Shown in pieces: positions 1-6,313 of a DNA stretch of 12,430 nucleotides. The position numbers and the translations under genes are program-made. The stretch's first letter is position 1; the number at the start of each line of letters is the position of its first letter. Source of the DNA: Peptococcaceae bacterium. GTDB taxonomy: Bacteria > Bacillota > DSM-521 > Neomoorellales > Neomoorellaceae. Under the pieces are notes generated by a model. The model did no database searches and was not told where the DNA came from. It saw nothing but the letters and a program-made list of their open reading frames with translations. The stretch lies in NCBI GenBank assembly GCA_003509545.1, contig DOLC01000079.1, forward strand, positions 1-12,430, in the 5' to 3' direction.

Positions 1-2
1 AC

Positions 3-188
3 CGTTGGCAGGAACTTTACAAGAAGCGTACAGCGGTGGAGCGAGTAAACAGCAGATTAGACCAGAGTTTTGGTTTTGAGCAACACTTTATTCGGGGATT
101 AAAGAAGATGAGTTTAAGATGCGCTCTAGCGTTAGCGGTGATGCTGGCCATGGCGCTAGGGAGGATACGAGTCCATATCTTACCATAG
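3..188 (+). CDS. C-terminal end of a DDE transposase (5' part outside the window)
   Basis: An open frame runs in from the left edge and stops at TAG 186-188, giving 61 residues. It includes the stretches KKRTAVERVNSRLDQSFGFE and FIRGLKKM, then a hydrophobic run ALALAVMLAMALGRIR. I recognise this as the end of an IS4/IS1182-like DDE transposase, where the YKKRTAVERVNSRL segment surrounds the last catalytic glutamate (here the E of AVERV). The start, the first two catalytic aspartates and the left end of the element are outside the window, so the element cannot be named or judged intact. No terminal inverted repeat can be paired because only one end is present. It transposes DNA by cutting and strand transfer. 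The exact IS family is uncertain. Confidence 0.8.
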   Translation, partial: RWQELYKKRTAVERVNSRLDQSFGFEQHFIRGLKKMSLRCALALAVMLAMALGRIRVHILP

Positions 189-246
189 GAACTCAATTAT
201 GCTAAGATTATCTCCTTGCCTTTTATCCTCGTCCTTACTGGCGGGG

Positions 247-264
247 ACTTCCCGGTAGGGAAGT
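247..264 (+). repeat. 7-bp inverted repeat with GGTA loop
   Basis: ACTTCCC at 247-253 and GGGAAGT at 258-264 form a perfect stem around a GGTA loop. No T-run follows, so a normal intrinsic terminator is not supported. It may be the end of transcription for the transposase or part of the element's end. The same loop recurs in the larger hairpin at 939-964. Confidence 0.45.
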
Positions 265-344
265 TAAAGCCAAGGGGTGGCCTCCCTATTTAGAAGGCTA
301 CGCCGGCGGCTCCTTCTTCCACCGTCCAAAAGTGCCGCAGGGTA

Positions 345-372
345 ACTTTTCCACTAGCCTCCGCATATTATA
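345..372 (+). promoter_or_regulatory. Candidate sigma-K promoter for the 464-2300 operon
   Basis: AC at 345-346, then exactly 17 bases, then CATATTATA at 364-372. This fits the sigma-K pattern known from Bacillus (AC, 17-base spacer, CATANNNTA) with no mismatch. The start of transcription would fall near 380, leaving an untranslated leader of about 80 bases before the first gene. Sigma-K acts late in the mother cell and drives coat and outer-layer genes. The motif is short, so a chance match is possible, but position, spacing and the type of downstream gene agree. Confidence 0.5.
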
Positions 373-463
373 TAGTGAAGTATTTGAGAGGAGCTTTATG
401 GAGTCCTGCAGGCCGTTGTGGGAAACCACTTTCTTATCCAGTCGAAGGGAGGGATGATTGCGG

Positions 464-928
464 ATGGCTTTTACTGCGTCCGTTAATAACACTGCCAATG
501 CCCTGGGAAGCAGTAGCCCATCTATATCCATTACTCCAACGGGGGCCATTTTCAATAACACCAGCTTGGTTCCCGGCCAAACGGTAATGGGATCGCCCCC
601 AATAACGGTGACCAACGACGGAGATGTGGACGTCTTTTATTATATTTTCGCTGATTGGAGGGAAGCTGGAACCAGCTCGCCACGGCAAGCTCAGATCTTG
701 GCCGACCGCCTGTTAGTAACCATTCAGACTAGCCCAGGCGGAGAAATCATCTACAACAACAGCCCCCTGTCGGCCCTCATTGACCATCCCACCGAGGGCC
801 GTTTCCTGGCTTCACCCGACAGCGAAATCCTTCAGTTCAGCGCCACCCTCCCGGTAGACACCGGCAACGTGGCTAAAAACATTGATCTTACGGTGGATTT
901 TTACTTCGTAGCCCAAGCCTCGCCTTAA
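464..928 (+). CDS. TasA/camelysin-like beta-sandwich protein without signal peptide
   Basis: A 154-residue protein rich in Ser, Thr, Asn and beta-prone segments, with almost no charged clusters. The region TPTGAIFNNTSLVPGQ, then SPPITVTNDGDVDVFYYI, resembles the part of TasA/CalY-type proteins where 'F.N..PGD' is followed by an alternating strand and 'tNdG.ld..Y'. The C-terminal half (FSATLPVDTGN... followed by LTVDFYFVAQ) resembles their last strands. Those family members are normally exported with a SipW-type signal peptide. Here the N-terminus (MAFTASVNNTANALG) has none, and no in-frame signal sequence precedes it. The ATG at 464 follows GGAGG (448-452) by 11 bases; a TTG at 458 in the same frame lies 5 bases after it and would add two residues. 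A cytosolic protein that assembles on the forespore surface would fit the sigma-K-like promoter. The family call is from motif resemblance only. Confidence 0.6.
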   Translation: MAFTASVNNTANALGSSSPSISITPTGAIFNNTSLVPGQTVMGSPPITVTNDGDVDVFYYIFADWREAGTSSPRQAQILADRLLVTIQTSPGGEIIYNNSPLSALIDHPTEGRFLASPDSEILQFSATLPVDTGNVAKNIDLTVDFYFVAQASP

Positions 929-938
929 AGACATGGTG

Positions 939-964
939 GGAAGGCCGCCGGTAGGCGGCCTTCC
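939..964 (+). terminator. Perfect 11-bp hairpin between the first two genes of the operon
   Basis: GGAAGGCCGCC at 939-949 pairs perfectly with GGCGGCCTTCC at 954-964 around GGTA. It lies 11 bases after the stop of the first gene and just before the ribosome binding site of the next. No U-run follows, so it may be a partial terminator, or a 3'-end stabiliser that lets the upstream gene accumulate more message, rather than a full stop. Confidence 0.6.
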
Positions 965-981
965 GATGCGAGGAATAAGCC

Positions 982-1620
982 ATGGCCTTAACAGCCGTAG
1001 CTTCTAATGTGGGTAACCGATTTAGCACGCGTTACCAGGAGGTAAGCATAATTTGCCTGGTACAGGAGTATTTAGTCCTGCAGGTAACCGTAAGAAGCGA
1101 TCTCCTTTTGCCCTGTTTAGGGTCCCGCCCCAAGCAGGAAGCCCAGCCTATGGAGATCGCCCGGATGAGTGTCCGGCGACTTATAGACAGTTGCTGGTTG
1201 AACAATTTTCGGGAATTGGTTTGGGGTTATTTTGCAGCCGGGCGCCCTACTCCTGCACCGCCCCTGCGGGTAATTTCCTGCCAGTTTGTGCCTATCACAG
1301 TTAATTGCGTCCTAATACCCCTCGCTTTTACCTCGAGAATTGGCCTTAGCAAGGTGACTTATGAATATAAACTAGTTATAACTTATGAGGACCGCCAGGG
1401 AGTAACCGGGCAGGCGGAGGTAAACAGCGGCCCCTTAGTCAGCGCCTTGGCGGTTAATATGCAAACTGGCGCCCGGTGCCAGGCAGACCTACAGGTATCA
1501 GTCTTGGATACCCGAATAGTAGAAGGTGACCCGCTGCCGGGTTTCGGGCCTTTGCCTATATCTCCTAGCGCCGCCGTCACCCTTAAGGAGGTCGTCTCTC
1601 AACAATGGCGCCCAAAATAG
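982..1620 (+). CDS. Unrecognised protein, probably beta-rich, in a spore-surface-type operon
   Basis: A 212-residue protein I do not recognise. The ATG at 982 follows AGGAA (971-975) by 6 bases. There is no signal peptide or clear membrane segment. Residues ~15-45 hold alternating hydrophobic strands (EVSIICLVQEYLVLQVTV). The middle (about 48-90) is Arg-rich and polar, then come Pro-rich linkers (GRPTPAPP) and a second beta-rich part with VISCQFVPITVNCVLIPLAF and VTYEYKLVITYED. Six cysteines are spread over the chain (for example SIICLV, LLPCLG, DSCWL, VNCVLI and GARCQ), which could support cross-linking. Its end overlaps the start of the glycosyltransferase gene by 16 bases, so the two are translationally linked. 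It is likely a structural or assembly protein made with its neighbours, but no function is shown by the sequence itself. Confidence 0.65.
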   Translation: MALTAVASNVGNRFSTRYQEVSIICLVQEYLVLQVTVRSDLLLPCLGSRPKQEAQPMEIARMSVRRLIDSCWLNNFRELVWGYFAAGRPTPAPPLRVISCQFVPITVNCVLIPLAFTSRIGLSKVTYEYKLVITYEDRQGVTGQAEVNSGPLVSALAVNMQTGARCQADLQVSVLDTRIVEGDPLPGFGPLPISPSAAVTLKEVVSQQWRPK

Positions 1621-2300
1621 TTGCCATGCTCCCAGTCCGCAATGAAAGCGGGCGTTACCTCCTCAGGGTTTTAAACCATCTCTCCGGTTGGGTTGATGAA
1701 ATAGTGGTGCTCGATGATGGATCTACGGACGACACTTCCCGGCTCTGCCTGGCTTATCCCAAAGTGGTAACCCTGGCCCGAACCCCTGAGAACCTTTTTG
1801 CCACAAACGAAGGGCTGGTCAGGGCCTGCCTTTGGGAACTTGCCGTAAGGCGAACCCCCCGCTGGCTGTTGGCCATCGACGCCGACGAGGTCTTTGAGGA
1901 CGCCATCGTACAGGAAATTGACGGCCTAACCCAACAAGAAGATTACCACGCTATAGAATTTCGACTGTTTGATTTTTGGGGAGGAGAAATGCATTACCGT
2001 GTGGATGGAGGCTGGAATCCCTGGCCCCGCTTTGTGCGTTTTTGGGTGCGCTACGATCCCTCCCGGCCAGTAGTTTGGCCCCAGACGCCCATCCACTGCG
2101 GTCGCTGGCCCATCGCATATCGCTACGGTCTACCGGCCTACCAGAGCCACATCCGCGTCAAGCACCTGGGGTGGGTTAACCCTGCTGAACACCGTCGGAA
2201 ATACGCCTTCTACGCCCGGTGGGACCTCGAACTGTATGGGTCGATTAAACCCCATACCGCCAGCATCCTGGAACCGCCCGTCCTAGAGGCCTGGTATTAG
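1605..2300 (+). CDS. Family 2 (GT-A) glycosyltransferase
   Basis: A 231-residue soluble enzyme that would move a sugar from a nucleotide donor to an acceptor. The N-terminus IVAMLPVRNESG is the typical GT2 first strand. DDGSTDDT at residues 37-44 is the nucleotide-binding segment, and DADE at 92-95 supplies the metal-binding DXD-like motif. It ends soon after a Trp/Pro-rich region and a His/Arg-rich stretch (SHIRVKHLGWVNPAEHRRKY), with no membrane segments, so it should act in the cytosol. The ATG at 1605 lies 13 bases after a perfect AAGGAGG (1585-1591), inside the 3' end of the upstream gene. By context it may glycosylate the two upstream proteins or another spore-surface polymer. Donor and acceptor cannot be read from the sequence. 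Confidence 0.85.
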   Translation: MAPKIVAMLPVRNESGRYLLRVLNHLSGWVDEIVVLDDGSTDDTSRLCLAYPKVVTLARTPENLFATNEGLVRACLWELAVRRTPRWLLAIDADEVFEDAIVQEIDGLTQQEDYHAIEFRLFDFWGGEMHYRVDGGWNPWPRFVRFWVRYDPSRPVVWPQTPIHCGRWPIAYRYGLPAYQSHIRVKHLGWVNPAEHRRKYAFYARWDLELYGSIKPHTASILEPPVLEAWY

Positions 2301-2324
2301 GCGAAGGGGTGATACGTCTGGGGT

Positions 2325-2355
2325 GCATAAAGGCGGCTGGAATTGGCGGATAATA
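2325..2355 (+). promoter_or_regulatory. Candidate sigma-G promoter for spoVAD-spoVAE-spoVAF
   Basis: GCATA at 2325-2329 matches the sigma-G -35 pattern (G, A/C, A, T, purine). GATAATA at 2349-2355 matches the -10 pattern CATNMTA at all positions except the first. The spacer is 19 bases, one more than the usual 18. Transcription would begin near 2362, which fits a start codon at 2397 and excludes the more upstream TTG/ATG starts. spoVA operons are sigma-G genes in Bacillus, so the context agrees, but the spacing makes this tentative. Confidence 0.4.
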
Positions 2356-2396
2356 TGGCCAGGGGCTACTTTGGCAGACGTAGAGGTGACCGACCG

Positions 2397-3416
2397 TTGA
2401 CCTCGGCAAGCAAGAGGATGGGCAAACACACCATTCAATTTGCCAATCCACCGGTAGTGGTGGCCACCGCCTCGGTGGTGGGTCCTAAGGAAGGGGAGGG
2501 TCCCCTGGGGGACACCTTCGATATGGTAATTGACGATACCTATTTTGGCGAAGACAGTTGGGAAAAGGCCGAACGCAAGATGCTGGAAGAGGCCGTCAAG
2601 ATGGTCATTGCCAAGGCCCAACTGCAGTGGCAGGACATCGATTTTCTCCTGGCGGGCGACCTGTTGAACCAGACCATTTCGGCCAATTATGCCGCCCGCA
2701 ATCTCGGCATCCCGTTCTTGGGCCTCTACGGTGCGTGTTCCACCATGTATGAGGGGATGGCCCTGGCCAGCATGTTAATTGACGGCGGTTTTGCTACCCA
2801 TGTGGTGGTCGCCTGCAGCAGCCATTACGATACGGCGGAACGGCAGTACCGCGTTCCCAACGAGCAGGGGGTCCAGAAACCCCCGACGGCCCAGTGGACC
2901 GTCACCGGAGCGGGAGCCGTCCTCCTGGCGCCTTCAGGTAACGGTCCGCGGATTACCCATGCCACCATAGGACGGGTGGTGGACCTCGGCCAGAAGGACG
3001 CCCAGGACATGGGCTCGGCCATGGCTCCGGCTGCCGTGGACACGATGGTACGGCATTTCCAAGATACCGGCCGTACCCCTGATGATTACGATCTTATTAT
3101 TACCGGTGATCTGGCCAGGGTAGGGCATGAGCTGGCCACCAAGTTGATGGAACATAAAGGCTATAAACTGGGCGATAAGTACACGGACTGCGGCCTTCTT
3201 ATTTACGATACCGAGCGCCAGGGCACCCATGCCGGCGGAAGCGGTTGCGCCTGCTCGGCCGTGGTCTTCGCTGGCCATCTCATGGGCAAGTTAAACGACG
3301 GGACTTACAGGCGTATCTTCGGCATAGGAACCGGGGCCTTACTAAGTCCCATCTCTACCTACCAGGGAGAGTCCATACCCAGCATCGGGCATGGAGTAGT
3401 TATTGAAAGGGGGTGA
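2397..3416 (+). CDS. spoVAD: Stage V sporulation protein AD (DPA-binding subunit of the SpoVA channel)
   Basis: SpoVAD is a thiolase-fold protein needed for uptake of calcium-dipicolinate into the forespore and its release at germination; it binds dipicolinic acid. The match to the family is strong throughout: VGPKEGEGPLG, LLAGDLLNQTISANYAAR, GACSTMYEG (the cysteine is residue 114, at the place of the thiolase nucleophile), TAERQYR, DMGSAMAPAA, DDYDLIITGDL, DCGLLIYD, HAGGSGCACSAVV, GTGALLSP and a final HGVVIERG. I chose the TTG at 2397 because AGAGGTG (2382-2388) sits 8 bases before it and the result, 339 residues, fits the usual length near 338. The frame is open further up (TTG 2343, ATG 2355), but those add residues not seen in the family. 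ATG 2418 is also possible but has its GAGG directly against it. spoVAE follows at once. Confidence 0.93.
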   Translation: MTSASKRMGKHTIQFANPPVVVATASVVGPKEGEGPLGDTFDMVIDDTYFGEDSWEKAERKMLEEAVKMVIAKAQLQWQDIDFLLAGDLLNQTISANYAARNLGIPFLGLYGACSTMYEGMALASMLIDGGFATHVVVACSSHYDTAERQYRVPNEQGVQKPPTAQWTVTGAGAVLLAPSGNGPRITHATIGRVVDLGQKDAQDMGSAMAPAAVDTMVRHFQDTGRTPDDYDLIITGDLARVGHELATKLMEHKGYKLGDKYTDCGLLIYDTERQGTHAGGSGCACSAVVFAGHLMGKLNDGTYRRIFGIGTGALLSPISTYQGESIPSIGHGVVIERG

Positions 3417-3420
3417 GGGG

Positions 3421-3777
3421 GTGAGCGTTGTTATGGCTTTTATCGTGGGCGGGGCCATATGCGTGGTGGGCCAACTGATTATGGATTTAACTCCCTACAA
3501 AGTAACGCCGGGGCATGTTCTCGTGGGCTTTGTAGTAGGAGGGGCCATCTTGAGCGCCCTGGGCCTGTACCAGCCGCTGGTGAACATCGGCGGCGCCGGG
3601 GCGACAATTCCCTTGAGCGGGTTCGGGCATCTTTTGGCCCAAGGGGCCTTAGGAGCGGTGCAGACCAAGGGTTTGCTGGGGGCCTTTGCCGGCGGTCTGC
3701 AGGCAGGAGCGGTGGGCTTGACGGCGGCCATTCTATTCGGCTACATCATGGCCATTATGTTCAATCCCCGGGGCTAA
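3421..3777 (+). CDS. spoVAE: Stage V sporulation protein AE (SpoVAE/SpoVAEb)
   Basis: A 118-residue, very hydrophobic membrane protein of the SpoVAC/SpoVAEb family, part of the inner-forespore-membrane channel for dipicolinic acid. It shows the family pattern in order: AFIVGGAICVVGQLIMD, the loop LTPYKVTPGH, VGGAILSALGLYQPLVN, GAGATIPLSGFGHLLAQGA, a Gly/Ala-rich middle, and a last helix LTAAILFGYIMAIMFNPRG. About four membrane segments are visible. The length agrees with the Bacillus protein (116). I start it at GTG 3421, 4 bases after the spoVAD stop, because GGGGGTGA (3409-3416) makes a good ribosome binding site. A TTG at 3403 in the same frame would overlap spoVAD. Confidence 0.93.
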   Translation: MSVVMAFIVGGAICVVGQLIMDLTPYKVTPGHVLVGFVVGGAILSALGLYQPLVNIGGAGATIPLSGFGHLLAQGALGAVQTKGLLGAFAGGLQAGAVGLTAAILFGYIMAIMFNPRG

Positions 3778-3810
3778 AGGGAACGACGATTTGTACTGGG
3801 GGCCAAGCTG

Positions 3811-5373
3811 ATGACCATCACCGGTGAAGGGGTAAAGGTAAGCCGCAAGCTGGAAGTAAACGCAGAATGGCTGAACAAGGAGCTGGGAGTCAATGAGAGC
3901 TTTGATATTATTCGGCGGGATATCAAGTTTGCCGGCCGGCAGGCCAGCCTGTTTTACATCGACGGCTTTGTCAAAGACGACATAATGCTCTTCCTTTTGC
4001 GTACCCTTTCCGGCTTAGACCGGGAGGTCCTGGTCGTCGATGCTTTCAAGAAGGTATTCGAACAGTATGTGCACTATATAGAAGTGGAAGCCCTGGACGA
4101 TCTTCATAAAGTCGTAGATAAAATCCTGGCCGGCGGGGTTGCCGTAGTGGTCGACGGCTTTGAACAAGCAATTTTCATTGACGCCCGCCAGTATCCCGCC
4201 CGCCAGCCGGATGAGCCGGATTTGGAACGGGTAGTCAGGGGTTCCCGCGACGGTTTTGTCGAAACCCTGCTCTATAATACCAACCTCCTCCGGCGGCGCC
4301 TCCGCGATCCGCGGCTGCGTATCGAAATCCTCCAGGCGGGGAGCCGTTCCAAGACCGACATTGCGGTGGCGTACATTAAAGATATCGCCAATCCCCGCCT
4401 GGTAGAAATGGTAAAGAAGCGCATAAAAGCCATAAAAATAGACGGCCTTCCCATGGCCGAAAAATCGGTAGAAGAACTCATCACGCCGGGGAACTGGTGG
4501 AATCCCTTTCCTCGTGTGCGCTACACCGAGAGGCCCGACGTGGCCGCCACCCATTTGCTGGAGGGCCACGTCCTGGTTATGGTAGACACCTCCCCTAGTG
4601 TCATGATCCTGCCGGTAACCCTCTTTCACCATTTGCAGCATGCCGAAGAATACCGCCAGGAACCCCTGGTAGGGGCTTTCTTGCGTTGGGTTCGCTTTCT
4701 GGGCGTAGCGGTTTCCATATTCCTGGCCCCGGTATGGCTACTATTTGCCCTGGACCGTAGTTTAGTTCCTCCCGGTTTAGAGTGGCTGGGACCCAAGAAG
4801 ATAGCAAGCATACCACTCATGTGGCAGTTTCTCCTAGCCGAGGGCGGCATCAACCTAATGCGTATGGCGGCCATCCACACGCCCACGGCCTTGGCTACGG
4901 CGCTGGGGCTCATCGCCGCCGTCCTCATCGGTGAGGTGGCGGTGGCGGTGGGTTTTTTCAACCCGGAGATTATCCTTTATGTGGCCATCGCCGCGGTAGG
5001 AATTTTTGCCACACCCAGCTACGAACTGGGGATGGCCAACACCCTGGTGCGGATCGCGGCCATCATCGGCGTGGGTTTATGGCGGCTTCCCGGCCTCGTA
5101 GTAGTAGCCATGGGGACCGTCCTGCTGCTCATGACCACCAAATCCTTCGGCGTGCCTTATCTGTGGCCGCTGATTCCCTGGGACTGGCGTTCCCTTAAAT
5201 CCATCCTGCTGCGCTCACCGGTTCCCCTCCAGAACCTCCGCCCGCCGGCCCTCGAGCCTCAGGATGAGGACCGGCAGCCGGCTCCGGCCTACAAACCCTT
5301 GTTCGGTAAAGGGCCGGAAACTCTGCGCCAGCGCCTTACCGAGCCGGAAGGAAAGAAAGAAGACGAGGAGTAG
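3811..5373 (+). CDS. spoVAF: SpoVAF, GerA-family spore germination membrane protein
   Basis: A 520-residue protein of the spore germination GerA A-subunit family, encoded as the last gene of spoVA operons. The N-terminal ~285 residues are soluble, with the family stretches LFYIDGFVKDDIM, GGVAVVVDGFEQAIFIDARQYPARQ, EPDLERVVRGSRDGFVETL and NTNLLRRRLRDPRL, then GHVLVMVDTSPSVMILPVT. A membrane domain follows at about residues 290-460, opening with FLRWVRFLGVAVSIFLAPVW and including VGFFNPEIILYVAIAAVG and a Gly-rich last segment. The tail is Pro-rich and then charged, ending EPEGKKEDEE. ATG 3811 follows a G-run (3798-3802) by 8 bases and lies 33 bases after spoVAE. In Bacillus this protein joins a GerA-type assembly that speeds DPA release. 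The length fits the family (near 490). Confidence 0.9.
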   Translation: MTITGEGVKVSRKLEVNAEWLNKELGVNESFDIIRRDIKFAGRQASLFYIDGFVKDDIMLFLLRTLSGLDREVLVVDAFKKVFEQYVHYIEVEALDDLHKVVDKILAGGVAVVVDGFEQAIFIDARQYPARQPDEPDLERVVRGSRDGFVETLLYNTNLLRRRLRDPRLRIEILQAGSRSKTDIAVAYIKDIANPRLVEMVKKRIKAIKIDGLPMAEKSVEELITPGNWWNPFPRVRYTERPDVAATHLLEGHVLVMVDTSPSVMILPVTLFHHLQHAEEYRQEPLVGAFLRWVRFLGVAVSIFLAPVWLLFALDRSLVPPGLEWLGPKKIASIPLMWQFLLAEGGINLMRMAAIHTPTALATALGLIAAVLIGEVAVAVGFFNPEIILYVAIAAVGIFATPSYELGMANTLVRIAAIIGVGLWRLPGLVVVAMGTVLLLMTTKSFGVPYLWPLIPWDWRSLKSILLRSPVPLQNLRPPALEPQDEDRQPAPAYKPLFGKGPETLRQRLTEPEGKKEDEE

Positions 5374-5398
5374 GGCGGGAGGGTTAAACTTCCCGCCC
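5373..5398. terminator. Hairpin between convergent spoVAF and galU
   Basis: GGGCGGGA at 5373-5380 pairs perfectly with TCCCGCCC at 5391-5398 around a 10-base loop. The last base of the spoVAF stop codon begins the left arm, the galU stop codon (5384-5386 on the minus strand) lies in the loop, and the last galU codons form the right arm. It could end transcription from both sides, although neither side shows a clear U-run. Confidence 0.55.
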
Positions 5399-6298
5399 GG
5401 CGGCCACATGGGTTTCTAACTTCGAAAGAAGGCCGCATAAGTATTGACGGAAGGGTTCGGCCAGATCCGGACGTTCCAAGGCAAACTCCACCGTGGCCTG
5501 GAGAAAGCCGAGCTTGTCGCCTACATCGTATCTCCGGCCGGCGAAGCGGTAAGCATAGACCCGGCCTTCCTGGGCTAGCACCTGCAAGGCGTCGGTCAAC
5601 TGAATCTCGCCTCCGGCGCCGGGTTTAAGGTCGGCCAAAATGGGGAATATCTCCGGAACCAGGATATAACGCCCTATAACCGCAAGGTTGGACGGCGCCT
5701 CTTCGGGACGCGGTTTTTCCACCAGGCCTTTCACAGGGAAGAGCCTGCCTGCGCCCCCGTCCGCCGGGCGGATTATACCGTACCGGCTGGTTTCCTGTGG
5801 CGGGACCTCCTGAACCGCCACGATGGCTGCCCGGACTTCCCGGTAAGCCTCCACCATCTGCCTAAGGCAGGGGACCTCATGGATGATAATATCGTCGCCC
5901 AGCAAGACAGCAAAGGGTTCTTCACCCACGAATTGGCGGGCACAGTACACGGCATGTCCCAGGCCGAGCTGTTCCTTCTGGCGGATGTAGTGGATATCGG
6001 CCAGAGACGCTACTTCCTCCACCACCTGCACCAGGTCGGGGTGGTTTTTTTCCTTGAGCAGGTTTACCAGCTCCACGGATTGGTCGAAGTGGTCCTCGAT
6101 GGCCCGCTTGTGCTTGCCGGTAATTATGAGGAGATTGCTGATGCCGGATTGTACGGCTTCTTCTACTATATACTGGATGGCCGGCTTATCCACGATGGGG
6201 AGCATTTCTTTAGGCTGGGCCTTAGTGGCAGGCAGGAAGCGGGTACCCCAGCCGGCAGCGGGGATGACAGCTTTGCGTATGGTAGACATAGCCAACAC
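5384..6298 (-). CDS. galU: UTP-glucose-1-phosphate uridylyltransferase
   Basis: Makes UDP-glucose from UTP and glucose-1-phosphate in the cytosol, and so supplies the donor for OtsA encoded upstream. The N-terminal nucleotide-binding signature is clear (PAAGWGTRFLPATKAQPKEM, then LPIVDKPAIQYIVEEA). Also present are GKHKRAIEDHFD, YIRQKEQLGLGHAVYCAR, AVLLGDDI, GLVEKP, APSNLAVIGRY, GGEIQLTDAL and GRRYDVGDKLGFLQ, as in GtaB/GalU. A Trp replaces the common Leu in the GxGTR loop. The strong ribosome binding site TAAGGAGG overlaps the otsB stop codon. GTG 6298 lies 10 bases after it and gives 304 residues. ATG 6289 is 19 bases away but begins where homologues begin (MSTIRKAV), so the start could be either. 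It is the last gene of the minus-strand unit. Confidence 0.95.
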   Translation of the reverse strand: MLAMSTIRKAVIPAAGWGTRFLPATKAQPKEMLPIVDKPAIQYIVEEAVQSGISNLLIITGKHKRAIEDHFDQSVELVNLLKEKNHPDLVQVVEEVASLADIHYIRQKEQLGLGHAVYCARQFVGEEPFAVLLGDDIIIHEVPCLRQMVEAYREVRAAIVAVQEVPPQETSRYGIIRPADGGAGRLFPVKGLVEKPRPEEAPSNLAVIGRYILVPEIFPILADLKPGAGGEIQLTDALQVLAQEGRVYAYRFAGRRYDVGDKLGFLQATVEFALERPDLAEPFRQYLCGLLSKLETHVAAGREV

Positions 6299-6313
6299 CT
6301 GCTGCAAACCTCC

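Larger units (their letters stand above)
189..463. other. Intergenic region between transposase and spore-surface-type operon
   Basis: This 275-base stretch has no convincing gene. It holds a small hairpin (247-264) and a sigma-K-like promoter (345-372). The right end of the insertion element should lie in its first part but cannot be placed. An antisense frame that crosses 298-615 lacks family resemblance and is best read as a shadow of the downstream gene. Confidence 0.5.

Noticed and set aside
454..486. Short frame of 10 codons from ATG 454 just after the GGAGG
   Set aside because: It stands too close to the RBS, overlaps the real gene and encodes nothing recognisable; a leader peptide is not supported.
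298..688. Two antisense open frames across the start of the TasA-like gene
   Set aside because: No ribosome binding site or domain pattern, and they oppose the better supported plus-strand gene.
1053..1304. Alternative plus-strand frame inside the unrecognised gene
   Set aside because: It lacks an RBS and stops before the second half; considered as a sign of a frameshift but the 982 frame is open from a good RBS to the linked glycosyltransferase.
4015..4641. 208-residue open frame on the minus strand
   Set aside because: It lies wholly inside spoVAF, whose family match is strong in the other strand, and shows no family motifs. It is a shadow.
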